From NCBI GenBank assembly GCA_014218215.1, contig CP043652.1, forward strand, positions 2,852,001-2,916,000: a stretch of 64,000 nucleotides of DNA, given 5' to 3'. The stretch comes from Geodermatophilaceae bacterium NBWT11. Lineage in GTDB: Bacteria > Actinomycetota > Actinomycetes > Mycobacteriales > Geodermatophilaceae. The position numbers and the translations under genes were made by a program. Shown here piece by piece: positions 35,768 to 43,834 of the stretch (position 1 is the first letter of the stretch; each line of letters begins with the position of its first letter). The notes below the pieces were generated by a model that did not search any database, was not told the origin of the DNA, and saw only the letters and a program-made list of their open reading frames with translations.

Positions 35768-36202
35768 GTGGCTCGGACGACGCTGGACACCGCGGCGCTG
35801 GCCCACGACCTGCGACTGGCGGTCATGCGGTTCTCCCGCCGGCTGCGCAATCAGCGGGTCGACACCTCCGTCACCCTCACCCACCTCGCGGCGCTCTCCA
35901 CGCTCAAGCGGCACGGGGCGATGAGCCCGGGCGAGCTGGCCGGGCACGAGCGGGTGCAGCCGCCGTCGATGACCCGGGTGGTCGTCGCGCTGGAGGGCAA
36001 GGGCCTGGTCACCCGCACCCCGCACCCCACCGACGGCCGGCAGGTGGTCATCGACCTGACCCCCGCCGCCGAGTCGCTGCTGACCGAGGAGGCCCGGGCC
36101 CGCGAGGCGTGGCTGTCCGGCCGGTTGCACGAGCTGTCCGCCGAGGACCGAGCGACGTTGCGGGAGGCCGCCCGGATCATGGACGACCTCGCCAGCGGCT
36201 GA
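35768..36202 (+). CDS. MarR-family transcriptional regulator
   Basis: A 144-residue winged-helix dimeric repressor, with the conserved core VTLTHLAALSTLKRHGAMSPGELAGHERVQPPSMTRVVVALEGKGLVTRTPHPTDGRQVVIDLTPAAESLLTEEARAREAWL. The helix-turn-helix is at about residues 55-80 and the wing at PHPTDGRQ. It corresponds in position to Rv0880 of mycobacteria. It is followed 54 bases later by an MFS gene in the same direction, a common MarR-plus-efflux arrangement, so it may control that gene in response to a small-molecule ligand. Confidence 0.9.
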   Translation: MARTTLDTAALAHDLRLAVMRFSRRLRNQRVDTSVTLTHLAALSTLKRHGAMSPGELAGHERVQPPSMTRVVVALEGKGLVTRTPHPTDGRQVVIDLTPAAESLLTEEARAREAWLSGRLHELSAEDRATLREAARIMDDLASG

Positions 36203-36256
36203 GCGGAGCGCACGACGCCTGACAGCCCGACCGCACCACCCGCGCGACGCGCGGGG

Positions 36257-37582
36257 ATGTTCCGCGCGCTGCGGGTGCACAACTTCCGGCTCTACGTCTC
36301 GGCCAACCTGGTCTCCCAGACCGGCACCTGGATGCAGCGGATCGGCCAGGACTGGCTGGTGCTCCAGCTCTCCGGCGGCAGCGGCGTCGCCCTGGGCGTG
36401 GTCACCGCGCTGCAGTTCGCCCCCACGCTGCTCTTCAGCTTCTACGGCGGGGTGCTGGCCGACCGGTTCGACAAGCGCTGGCTGCTGATGGTCACCCAGG
36501 CGCTGATGGGCGGGGTCGCCCTCGTGCTGGCGGTGCTGGTGGCCACCGGCGGCATCCAGCTCTGGCAGGTGTTCGCCCTGGCCGCGGCCCTGGGGGTGGT
36601 CAGCTCGCTGGACACCCCGTCCCGGCAGGCCTTCGTCTCGGAGATGGTCGGCCGGGAGTACCTGGTGAACGCGGTCAGCCTGAACTCCACCGTCTTCAAC
36701 GGCGCGCGACTGGTCGGTCCCGCGGTGGCCGGCGGGCTGATCGCGTTCGCCGGCGGCAACACCGCACCGGCCTTCTTCGTCAACGCGGCCAGCTTCGGGG
36801 CGACGATCGTCGCGTTGTCGCTGATGCGCGACGCCGAGCTGCAGCACAGCACCCCGGTGGCCCGGGCCCGCGGCCAGCTGCGGACGACGCTGGCCTACAC
36901 CCGGGCCCACCCGGACCTGCAGCTGGCGATGCTGCTGGCCTTCGTCGTCGGCACCTTCGGGTTCAACTCCCAGATCACCATCGCGCTGATGGCCCGCGAG
37001 GTCTTCGGCCTGGGTGCCGGCGCGTTCGGGCTGCTGTCCACCGCCTACGCGGTCGGGTCGCTGTCCGGTGCGCTGCTGTCCACCCGCCGCGAGGCGCGGC
37101 CGCTGCAGCGCTTCCTGCTGCTGGCCGCCGGCGGCTTCGGGGTGCTGCTGGTGGTCAGCGGGCTGATGCCGACCTACTGGAGCTTCGCCGCCCTGCTGGT
37201 GCCCACCGGGGCGGCGGCGCTGGTGTTCAGCGTGGCCTGCAACTCCTTCGTCCAGCTGGGCGTGGACCCGCAGATGCGCGGGCGGGTGCTGGCGCTCTAC
37301 TTCATGTGCTTCATGGGCGGGACGCCGGTCGGGGCCCCGTTGATCGGCTGGGTCTCGGAGACCTTCGGCGCGCCCTGGGGGCTGATCTCCGGCGGCGTGG
37401 TCGTGGTGGTCGCCGCCGTCGTCGCCGGGGCGCTGCTGTCCCGGGGCAGGCACGTGCGGCTCGAGGCGCACGTGACCCCGCCGAGCCTGCAGCTGCACGT
37501 CGACGCGCTGCCGCCGCTCGCCGCCGGGCTCGCGGACGAGGCCGACGGGGAGGTGCCTGGCGAGCAGCCCGTCCGCCGCTGA
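36257..37582 (+). CDS. MFS efflux transporter (MFS_3 type)
   Basis: A 441-residue transporter of the MFS_3/enterobactin-exporter-like group: MFRALRVHNFRLYVSANLVSQTGTWMQRIGQDWLVLQLSGGSGVALGVVTALQFAPTLLFSFYGGVLADRFDKRWLL. The TGTWMQRIGQDWLV and ADRFDKRWLL motifs are typical. About 12 helices, with an acidic polar tail after residue 410. It likely exports a drug-like compound and is probably under control of the MarR protein just upstream. ATG 36257 starts at the conserved MFRALR. Confidence 0.88.
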   Translation: MFRALRVHNFRLYVSANLVSQTGTWMQRIGQDWLVLQLSGGSGVALGVVTALQFAPTLLFSFYGGVLADRFDKRWLLMVTQALMGGVALVLAVLVATGGIQLWQVFALAAALGVVSSLDTPSRQAFVSEMVGREYLVNAVSLNSTVFNGARLVGPAVAGGLIAFAGGNTAPAFFVNAASFGATIVALSLMRDAELQHSTPVARARGQLRTTLAYTRAHPDLQLAMLLAFVVGTFGFNSQITIALMAREVFGLGAGAFGLLSTAYAVGSLSGALLSTRREARPLQRFLLLAAGGFGVLLVVSGLMPTYWSFAALLVPTGAAALVFSVACNSFVQLGVDPQMRGRVLALYFMCFMGGTPVGAPLIGWVSETFGAPWGLISGGVVVVVAAVVAGALLSRGRHVRLEAHVTPPSLQLHVDALPPLAAGLADEADGEVPGEQPVRR

Positions 37583-37605
37583 TTGTGGGCCGGCCCACCG
37601 GGGCC

Positions 37606-37611
37606 TACCGT
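37606..37611 (+). promoter_or_regulatory. -10 box, leaderless promoter of the 37618 gene
   Basis: TACCGT, 6 bases before GTG 37618. Confidence 0.5.
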
Positions 37612-37617
37612 GCGGAC

Positions 37618-38076
37618 GTGCCCTCGTTCACCACCGTCGCCGGCTCCTGGCCGGTGCAGCTGGGGCTCACCGTCGTCATGGTGCTGGTGGCCTGCTGGCT
37701 GATGGACCTGTCGATGCGCGGCTTCACCGGGCAGTGGCGGCGGGAGCGTCGCCGCCGGCCGGTGCGCTTCCGGGCGCCGCTGCCACGCACCCCGCCGGTC
37801 GAGCCCCGCCGCCGCGCGCTGCAGGCCGTCGCGGCCGACCTCCGGCGGCTGCGCCGGGAGCTCGCGCTGGTGTCCACCGGCGCCTCGGCCGCGCACCGGG
37901 CCGGGCTGCAGGCCGCCTACGACGACCTGCTGGTCGAGGCCGCCGAGGCCCTCGACGTGCCGCACCGGCTGCGTCAGACCGTCCCCGGCGAGGCCCGGGA
38001 GATGGAGCGGCTCCGGCTGGGCACCGCGCTGACCGATGCCGGGCTGGTGCTCGGCGACCCCGGGGCCCGCGGCTGA
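37618..38076 (+). CDS. Single-helix membrane-anchored hypothetical protein
   Basis: A 152-residue protein with one N-terminal transmembrane helix (WPVQLGLTVVMVLVACWLMDLSM), an Arg-rich juxtamembrane stretch (RRERRRRPVRFRAPLPRTPPVEPRRR) and a helical C-terminal part (LQAVAADLRRLRRELALVSTGASAAHRAGLQAAYDDLLVEAAEALDVPHRL). The tail resembles a SAV_6107/helical bundle region found in several actinobacterial hypotheticals. Function unknown. GTG 37618 follows a -10 box by 6 bases. Its TGA overlaps the possible CTG start of the ThpR gene. Confidence 0.65.
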   Translation: MPSFTTVAGSWPVQLGLTVVMVLVACWLMDLSMRGFTGQWRRERRRRPVRFRAPLPRTPPVEPRRRALQAVAADLRRLRRELALVSTGASAAHRAGLQAAYDDLLVEAAEALDVPHRLRQTVPGEAREMERLRLGTALTDAGLVLGDPGARG

Positions 38077-38627
38077 GCGTCGGCCGGCTCTTCGTCGCGG
38101 TCAGCCCGCCGGCACCGGTCGTCACCGCGCTGACCCGTGCCGTCGACGCCGTGCGGGACGCACCGGGCGCCCCGCGCTGGGTGAGCCCGGAGAGCTTCCA
38201 CGTCACGCTGGCCTTCCTGGGCGACGTCCCCCGGGCGAGGTTCGCCGGGCTGATCGGTGCGCTGGGCCCGGTGGTCGACGGGGCGTCGCCGATGACCCTG
38301 CAGCTCGACGGCGCGGGGCGGTTCGGGCGTCGTCGTCCGCGCGTGCTGTGGGCCGGGGTGGCCGGCGACGTCGACGCGCTCTCGGTGGTGGCCGACCGGC
38401 TGGCCGCGGCGGCCCGGCACGCCGGGGTGCCGGTGGAGGACCGGCCGTTGGTCCCGCACCTGACCCTGGGGCGGTGGCCGGGGACGGCACAGGCCGACCC
38501 GCAGCTCACCGACGCACTGGTCGGGGAGCACGGGCCGGCCTGGGCGGTCAGCGAGGTCGTGCTGTGGCGGTCACCGCTGGGCCGCCCCTACGAGCGGGTC
38601 ACCAGCTGGGCGACTCACCAGGCGTAG
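38073..38627 (+). CDS. thpR: RNA 2',3'-cyclic phosphodiesterase (ThpR/LigT)
   Basis: A 2H-phosphoesterase of about 184 residues that opens 2',3'-cyclic phosphates on RNA ends. Both catalytic motifs are present: FHVTLAFLGDV and VPHLTLGRWPG (H-x-T-L twice). The N-terminus VGRLFVAVSPPAPVVTALTRAV is right for the family, yet no ATG, GTG or TTG exists in the frame just before it. The nearest fit is CTG at 38073, which overlaps the previous stop (CTGA), so translational re-initiation at CTG is my choice. The 3' end overlaps the convergent aldo/keto reductase gene by 13 bases. Confidence 0.8.
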   Translation: MSVGRLFVAVSPPAPVVTALTRAVDAVRDAPGAPRWVSPESFHVTLAFLGDVPRARFAGLIGALGPVVDGASPMTLQLDGAGRFGRRRPRVLWAGVAGDVDALSVVADRLAAAARHAGVPVEDRPLVPHLTLGRWPGTAQADPQLTDALVGEHGPAWAVSEVVLWRSPLGRPYERVTSWATHQA

Positions 38628-39583
38628 TCCTCCGGGGCGGTCTCGTGACCGGGGAAGACGTCGTCGAGGGCGGCGAGCTGGGCGTCGTCCAGGGTGATCT
38701 CGACCGCGGACAGCGAGGACTCGAACTGCTCCATGGTGCGCGGGCCGATGATCGGCGCGGTCACCGCGGGCCGGCTCAGCAGCCAGGCGATCCCGACGTC
38801 GGCCGGGGCCAGGCCCCACTCGGCGCACAGGTCCTCGTAGCGCTGCAGCTGCGGGCGGACCTCCTCGATCCGGGCCTGGTTGCGCTCGCTGGTGCGCCGG
38901 TTGCCCTCCTGCTTGGCCAGCACCCCGGCGAGCAGACCGCCCTGCAGCGGGCTCCACGGGATGATGCCGATGCCGTAGTGCTCGGCGGCCGGCACGACCT
39001 CGCGCTCGATGTCGCGGACCAGCAGGTTGTAGATCGACTGCTCGCTGACCAGGCCGGTGAAGTGCCGGTTGCGGGCGGCCTCCTGCGCGGCGGCGAGCTG
39101 CCAGCCGGCGTGGTTGGACGACCCGACGTAGAGCACCTTGCCCTGCGCGACGAGGGTCTCGCAGGCCTGCCAGATCTCCTCCCACGGAGTCTTCAGGTCG
39201 ACGTGGTGGAACTGGTAGAGGTCGATCCAGTCGGTCTGCATCCGCTTCAGCGAGGCGTCGCAGGCCCGCACGAGGTTGCGGGCGGACAGGAAGGTGTCGT
39301 TGGGCCAGTCGGTCATGGAGCCGTAGACCTTGGTGGCCAGCACCGTCTTCTCCCGGCGCTCGCCGCCCTGGGCGAACCAGGTGCCGAGGATCTCCTCGGT
39401 GCGGCCCTTGCCGGCGGCGAAGCCGTAGACGTTGGCGGTGTCGAAGAAGTTCACGCCCTCCGCGTGGGCGCGGTCCATGATCGCGTGCGCGTCGGGCTCG
39501 GAGGTCTCGGGACCGAAGTTCATCGTGCCCAGGCAGAGTCGGGAGACCGACAGTCCGCTGCGGCCGAGGTGGGTCTGTTCCAT
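38615..39583 (-). CDS. Aldo/keto reductase
   Basis: A 322-residue NADPH-dependent carbonyl reductase with TIM-barrel fold. Catalytic tetrad pieces are NFFDTANVYG (Asp, Tyr), VLATKVYG (Lys) and LYQFHHVD (His). The C-terminal cofactor region has PIIGPRTMEQFESSLSAVEITL. The sequence MEQTHLGRSGLSVSRLCLGTMNFG is the classical start of the YhdN/AKR11-13-like group that reduces aldehydes and ketones in detoxification. Substrate unknown. ATG 39583 has GGGAG upstream. It diverges from the thioesterase gene with 27 bases between starts. Confidence 0.9.
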   Translation of the reverse strand: MEQTHLGRSGLSVSRLCLGTMNFGPETSEPDAHAIMDRAHAEGVNFFDTANVYGFAAGKGRTEEILGTWFAQGGERREKTVLATKVYGSMTDWPNDTFLSARNLVRACDASLKRMQTDWIDLYQFHHVDLKTPWEEIWQACETLVAQGKVLYVGSSNHAGWQLAAAQEAARNRHFTGLVSEQSIYNLLVRDIEREVVPAAEHYGIGIIPWSPLQGGLLAGVLAKQEGNRRTSERNQARIEEVRPQLQRYEDLCAEWGLAPADVGIAWLLSRPAVTAPIIGPRTMEQFESSLSAVEITLDDAQLAALDDVFPGHETAPEDYAW

Positions 39584-39610
39584 GTCTCCCACACTGGCAC
39601 CCTGTCGGCC

Positions 39611-40435
39611 GTGCCGCAGAGCTTCGAGACCGCCACCGCGCTGACCCGCACCGACGCCGGCTTCTCCGCCTCCCTGGACCCGGGGTGGGACGTCGGGGGC
39701 GGGGTGCTCAACGGCGGCTACCTGCTCGCCGTGGCCGCCCGGGCCGCCGTCGAGGTGTCCCCGCACGAGCACCCGGTGGCGCTGTCGGCCAGCTACCTGC
39801 GCGCCGCCGCCCCCGGGGCCGCGACGCTCACCGTCACCGCCGGTCCGGCCGGCCGGACGCTGCAGCACGCCGTCGTCGTCCTCTCCGACGCCACCGGCCC
39901 CGCGGTCTCGGTGCAGACGACCACGGCGACCCTGGTGCCGGGGGAGTCCTCCTACGCCGTCGCGATGCCGGCGGCGACGCCGGTGGAGGACTGCCTCTCC
40001 ATCGCCGAGCACGCCCACCTCGCCCCGCCCGGGATGCCCGTGCCCGGGCTCTCCGAACGGGTGGACACCCGGCTCGACCCGGTCACCGCCGGCTGGGCAC
40101 TGGGTGAGTTCTCCGCCGAGCCGGTGATCCGGGCGTGGGTGCGCTTCGCCGACGGCCGCGAGCCCGACCCGCTCGGCCTGGTCGCCTTCACCGACGCGCT
40201 GCCGCCCACCTCCTGGGCGATCGGGCAGCTCGGCTGGGCCCCCACCGTCCAGCTGCAGACCCTCGTCCGCGCCCTCCCCGCTCCCGGCTGGTGCCTGGTC
40301 GAGGCCCGCGCCACCGAGATCGCCGGCGGCTGGATCGACGAGGACTACCGCATCTGGGACTCGACCGGCCGCCTGGTCGCCCAGTCCCGCCAGCTGGCCC
40401 GCTCGCCCCGGCCCAGCGTGGATCAGGTGACCTGA
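39611..40435 (+). CDS. Acyl-CoA thioesterase family (double hot-dog) protein
   Basis: A 274-residue protein with two hot-dog domains of the TesB-like thioesterase family: DPGWDVGGGVLNGGYLLAVAARAAVEVSPHEHPVALSASYLRAAAPG (first domain, GGYL motif) and EFSAEPVIRAWVRFADGREPDPLGLVAFTDALPPTSW (second domain), ending WIDEDYRIWDSTGRLVAQSRQLA. It likely hydrolyses an acyl-CoA; chain length unknown. The last residues PSVDQVT and the stop are encoded by the palindromic repeat at 40414-40507, so the repeat has replaced the native 3' end. Confidence 0.82.
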   Translation: MPQSFETATALTRTDAGFSASLDPGWDVGGGVLNGGYLLAVAARAAVEVSPHEHPVALSASYLRAAAPGAATLTVTAGPAGRTLQHAVVVLSDATGPAVSVQTTTATLVPGESSYAVAMPAATPVEDCLSIAEHAHLAPPGMPVPGLSERVDTRLDPVTAGWALGEFSAEPVIRAWVRFADGREPDPLGLVAFTDALPPTSWAIGQLGWAPTVQLQTLVRALPAPGWCLVEARATEIAGGWIDEDYRIWDSTGRLVAQSRQLARSPRPSVDQVT

Positions 40436-40507
40436 TCCAAAGCTGGCCGTCCTCAGCAACGCTGGTGAGGGCGGCCAGTCTTGGATCAGGTCACCTGATC
40501 CACGCTG
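40414..40507. repeat. Palindromic repeat, copy B (family shared with 15938-16030)
   Basis: A perfect 27-bp inverted repeat (40414-40440 and 40481-40507), each arm carrying an odd palindrome GATCAGGTSACCTGATC, around a central 13-bp hairpin (40443-40455 with 40466-40478, one G-T pair, loop GCAACGCTGG). Against copy A, 15 mismatches over 93 bases, and one pair in the inner stem changes from T-A to G-C. It includes the last codons and stop of the thioesterase gene and lies between convergent genes. Confidence 0.88.
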
Positions 40508-40514
40508 AGGGTGC

Positions 40515-43178
40515 TCAGGCGTCCTCGCGGAGGACGGTGGCCGGGTCGGCGCGGTCGGCGGCGCGCTGGGCGTAGAGGGCGGCGAGGCCGGCGACGGCCA
40601 CGGTGACGACGACGGTGGCGGCGAGCGCGGTCCAGGGGACGTCGAGCAGCGGCGTCGGCGGCCGCACGAGGTCGACGTCCAGCCGGCGGTAGACGACCGC
40701 GACCGCACCGGCGGCCAGCACCCCGCCGAGGACGATGCCGGCGACCGCGACGCCGCCGAGCTCGACCAGCAGCGACGTCAGGTGCGCGCGCCGGGAGAGC
40801 CCGAGGCGGCGGGCCATCACGTAGCCGGAGACCCGGCTGCGGGAGCGGGCCTCCAGGTACAGCAGCAGGCCGCCGAGAGCGATGACGCCGACGAAGACCG
40901 CCAGCGCGGAGAGGTAGCCGAAGGTCCAGGTGATGCCCAGGAAGTTCGCCGTCGTCTGCACGTCGGCGGGCTCGACGGTCCGGTTGCGGTCGCTCCCGGC
41001 CGCGGTGAAGGCCTCCTGGGCGGCGGAGGTGTCGCCGTCAGTCCACAGCTCGGCGGTGCGGTCGGCGCCGGCGGTGCGGGGGACGTCGGGCAGCCGGTCG
41101 GCGGCGACCAGCAGCACCGGGTCGGCGGTGCGCCGCCCGGGGAGCACGTCGGCGGTGGCCACCACGTCGACGGGCACGTCCTGCGTGCCGAGCCGGAGGT
41201 CGGTCTCCCCGGTCGGCAGCCCGGCGGCCACCACGGGCAGACGGCCGTCGACGGCGGGGCCGTCGAGGCGGGCCAGCAGGTCGGGCAACGACTCGGCGGC
41301 GAAGGAGTCCACCCAGAACGCGGTGCCGGCGAAGTCGGCCGGGTCGACCGCCAGCACCTGGACGTCGGCGCGACCACGGCTGTCCCCGGCGCCCTCGGCC
41401 GCGGTGACGCTGGCGTCGCCGTAGCGCACCACGTACGTGCCGGCCGCGGCGATCTCCGGGGTGGGGTCGAAGCGGGACACCGACAGCACGGCCGCTCCGG
41501 CGCCGATCTGCACGCCCACCTTGGCGTCCAGGGTGGCCTGCGAGCTGGCGGTCAGCGTCGCCGTGTACCCGAGCACCGCGACCGGCAGGGCGACGGCGAC
41601 CAGCAGGGTGGCGGTGGCCAGCCGCGCCGCGGCCAGCCGGTTCACCGCCAGGAACACCGCCGGACGACGGCGCGCGGCCCACCGCCGCACCCGGGGCAGC
41701 AGTGCGGTGAGCACCCGGGCGAGCAGCACCGCGGCACCGGCCAGGCCCAGCAGCGGGAAGGCGACCAGCAGCCCGTCGACCTGCGCGACGTTGCCCTCGC
41801 TGACCACGCCGGGCCGGCCCTGCAGCGCCACCCAGCAGGCACCCGCGGCGAGCAGCAGCGTGAGCTCCCACGGCACGCGCGAGGGCCAGCGGGGTGCGGC
41901 GCCCAGCGGGCGTTCGGCGGACCCCCGGGCGCGCAGCCCGGCGACCAGCGCGGCGGCGCCCAGGCCGACCACGAACGCGCCGACCCCTGCCCACAGCGCG
42001 GCCGTGGTCGCACCGGGGTCCAGGTCGTCGGCCGGGCCCAGTGTGGCGATCAGCGCCCGGGAGGCGCCCCAGCCCAGCGCGGCGCCGACCAGCGCGGGCA
42101 GACCCAGCTCCAGCGCCGCCTTGCCGGCCAGTGGCACGGGGCCCACGCCGCGGGCGGCCAGCAGCCGGACCTCGGTGGCCCGGCGGTCGGCCCAGAAGCT
42201 CCCGGCCGCCGCGACCAGCACCAGCGCCAGCAGGGCGCCGGCCACGGCCACCGGGACGACGGGTCCGCGCAGCCCGGACTCCACCAGCTCGGCCCGGTCG
42301 ATCGCCTCGACGAGTCGGGTGTTGGGCACCCCGTACACCTCGGTGAGACCCAGCCGGTCCAGGGTGTCCGCCTGGGCCCGGGCCTGCCGGTCCAGCAGCG
42401 CCCGCGCCTCGCTCACCGTGGTGTCCTCCGCCCGCACCGGGACCTGACGTCGGAGTTCGGTGTAGGCCGTCCCGGGTGAGACGGCGTCCAGGGTCGCCGC
42501 GTCCGCGGTGAGGAGCAGCGCCGGCGGAGGGGTGTTCGCGTTGCTGTCGTTGGCGTACAGCAGGCGGTAGTCGCACCAGTAGTCGTCGGCGTCGTAGGCG
42601 AACAGGTCGGTGTAGACCCCGGCGACGGTCACCGGGGCGGACCCGACCGTGATCGTGTCGCCGGCGACGATGCCGGCCTGCTCGGCCCAGCTCGCCGGCA
42701 CGGCCACCCCGGTGGTGTCCGTCGTGGGCGGTTCCACCCACCGGACGTGGTCGAACGAGGCCGGCCGGAAGAGGAGCTGGGCGGGGAGGGACACCGGCGC
42801 CCCGTCCCCGGTCCGCACGCCACTGGCCGAGGCGTAGCCGACCGGGTCGCTGCCGGTGTCACCGACCGCGTCCCACGCCGAAGCGAGCGCCTGGTCGGTC
42901 GACCGGTCGGGGGTCTGCTGCCCGGTGGGGTCGCCGTTCTGGTCCAGCAGGCCGACCCCGACCCCGGTCTGCCCCCACCCGACCTCCGCGCACCCCGCGG
43001 CCAGCTGCTGCTGCAGCGCCGCCGACCGCGCCGAGGACAGGAACAGCGGAGCCGAGGCCACGGCGCAGGCGAGGATCGCCGTCGTCACCAGCACGGCGAC
43101 GACGGCCGCGGGCTGCCGCAGGCCCAGCAGGGGAGCGCGGGTCCACGGGGCCAGCCGCCAGAGCGGGGGCCGGCTCAC
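40515..43178 (-). CDS. FtsX-like ABC transporter permease
   Basis: An 887-residue permease, third gene of an ABC unit. The N-terminal helix (LRQPAAVVAVLVTTAILACAVASAPLFLSSARSAALQ) is followed by a ~250-residue extracytoplasmic domain, then a helix cluster (VPVAVAGALLALVLVAAAGSFWADRRATEVRLLAARGVG), more helices, a second large outer domain (about residues 540-740) and the C-terminal FtsX module (SALAVFVGVIALGGLLLYLEARSRSRVSGYVMARRLGLSRRAHLTSLLVELGGVAVAGIVLGGVLA). So both FtsX halves are in one chain, like BceB or MacB-type proteins that work on extracytoplasmic substrates. GTG 43178 overlaps the previous stop (GTGA). Confidence 0.88.
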   Translation of the reverse strand: MSRPPLWRLAPWTRAPLLGLRQPAAVVAVLVTTAILACAVASAPLFLSSARSAALQQQLAAGCAEVGWGQTGVGVGLLDQNGDPTGQQTPDRSTDQALASAWDAVGDTGSDPVGYASASGVRTGDGAPVSLPAQLLFRPASFDHVRWVEPPTTDTTGVAVPASWAEQAGIVAGDTITVGSAPVTVAGVYTDLFAYDADDYWCDYRLLYANDSNANTPPPALLLTADAATLDAVSPGTAYTELRRQVPVRAEDTTVSEARALLDRQARAQADTLDRLGLTEVYGVPNTRLVEAIDRAELVESGLRGPVVPVAVAGALLALVLVAAAGSFWADRRATEVRLLAARGVGPVPLAGKAALELGLPALVGAALGWGASRALIATLGPADDLDPGATTAALWAGVGAFVVGLGAAALVAGLRARGSAERPLGAAPRWPSRVPWELTLLLAAGACWVALQGRPGVVSEGNVAQVDGLLVAFPLLGLAGAAVLLARVLTALLPRVRRWAARRRPAVFLAVNRLAAARLATATLLVAVALPVAVLGYTATLTASSQATLDAKVGVQIGAGAAVLSVSRFDPTPEIAAAGTYVVRYGDASVTAAEGAGDSRGRADVQVLAVDPADFAGTAFWVDSFAAESLPDLLARLDGPAVDGRLPVVAAGLPTGETDLRLGTQDVPVDVVATADVLPGRRTADPVLLVAADRLPDVPRTAGADRTAELWTDGDTSAAQEAFTAAGSDRNRTVEPADVQTTANFLGITWTFGYLSALAVFVGVIALGGLLLYLEARSRSRVSGYVMARRLGLSRRAHLTSLLVELGGVAVAGIVLGGVLAAGAVAVVYRRLDVDLVRPPTPLLDVPWTALAATVVVTVAVAGLAALYAQRAADRADPATVLREDA

Positions 43179-43834
43179 GACGGGGCCCCCTCGGTCAGCT
43201 GGCCGTCGCGCATCGACAGCACCCGGTCGGCGCGGGCCCAGGCCAGCTCGTCGTGGGTGGCCAGCAGCACCGCGGCCCCGTCGTCGGCCCGCTGTCGGAC
43301 GGCGTCGAGCAGCCGGTCGACGTGCCCGCGGTCCTGGTGGGCGGTGGGTTCGTCGGCCAGCAGCACCGCCGGGCGCAGCAGCAGCGCCCGGGCGACGGCG
43401 ACCCGCTGCTGCTCACCGAGCGAGGCCTGGTGCGGGTACCGGTCGGCCAGGTGGGCCAGGCCGAAGCCGGCGAGCAGCTCGCCGGCCCGGTCGTGCTCGT
43501 CGACGCCCCGCAGCCGGGCCGGCAGCAGCACGTTGTCGGCCAGGCTCAGGTCGGCGACCAGGCCCAGGGCCTGCGGCACCAGCGCGAGCTCGGCCCAGCC
43601 CAGGGCGTCGGGACGACGTCCGGCGAGGTCCCCGTCCAGGGTCAACGCGCCCTCGTCGGGGGTCTCCCAGCCGCAGAGCACCGCCAGCAGGGTCGACTTC
43701 CCCGAGCCGGACGGGCCCACCAGCGCCACGAACTCCCCGGGTGCCACGGCGAGGTCGACGCCGTCCAGCGCGGTGACCGTCTCCACCCCGCGGGTGAACC
43801 GCTTGACCAGCCCGGTGGTGCGGAACCCGCTCAC
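43175..43834 (-). CDS. ABC transporter ATP-binding protein with degenerate signature
   Basis: A 219-residue nucleotide-binding protein of the MacB/LolD type. Walker A GPSGSGKSTLLAVL, Q-loop region LALVPQALGL, Walker B AVLLADEPTAHQD and switch His in VLLATHDEL are intact. The signature reads HQASLGEQQRVAVARA, without the canonical LSGGQ pattern (first residue and one Gly altered). It lies between the other ATPase gene and the permease with 4-base overlaps on both sides, so the two ATPases probably form an asymmetric pair on one permease. Confidence 0.9.
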   Translation of the reverse strand: MSGFRTTGLVKRFTRGVETVTALDGVDLAVAPGEFVALVGPSGSGKSTLLAVLCGWETPDEGALTLDGDLAGRRPDALGWAELALVPQALGLVADLSLADNVLLPARLRGVDEHDRAGELLAGFGLAHLADRYPHQASLGEQQRVAVARALLLRPAVLLADEPTAHQDRGHVDRLLDAVRQRADDGAAVLLATHDELAWARADRVLSMRDGQLTEGAPS

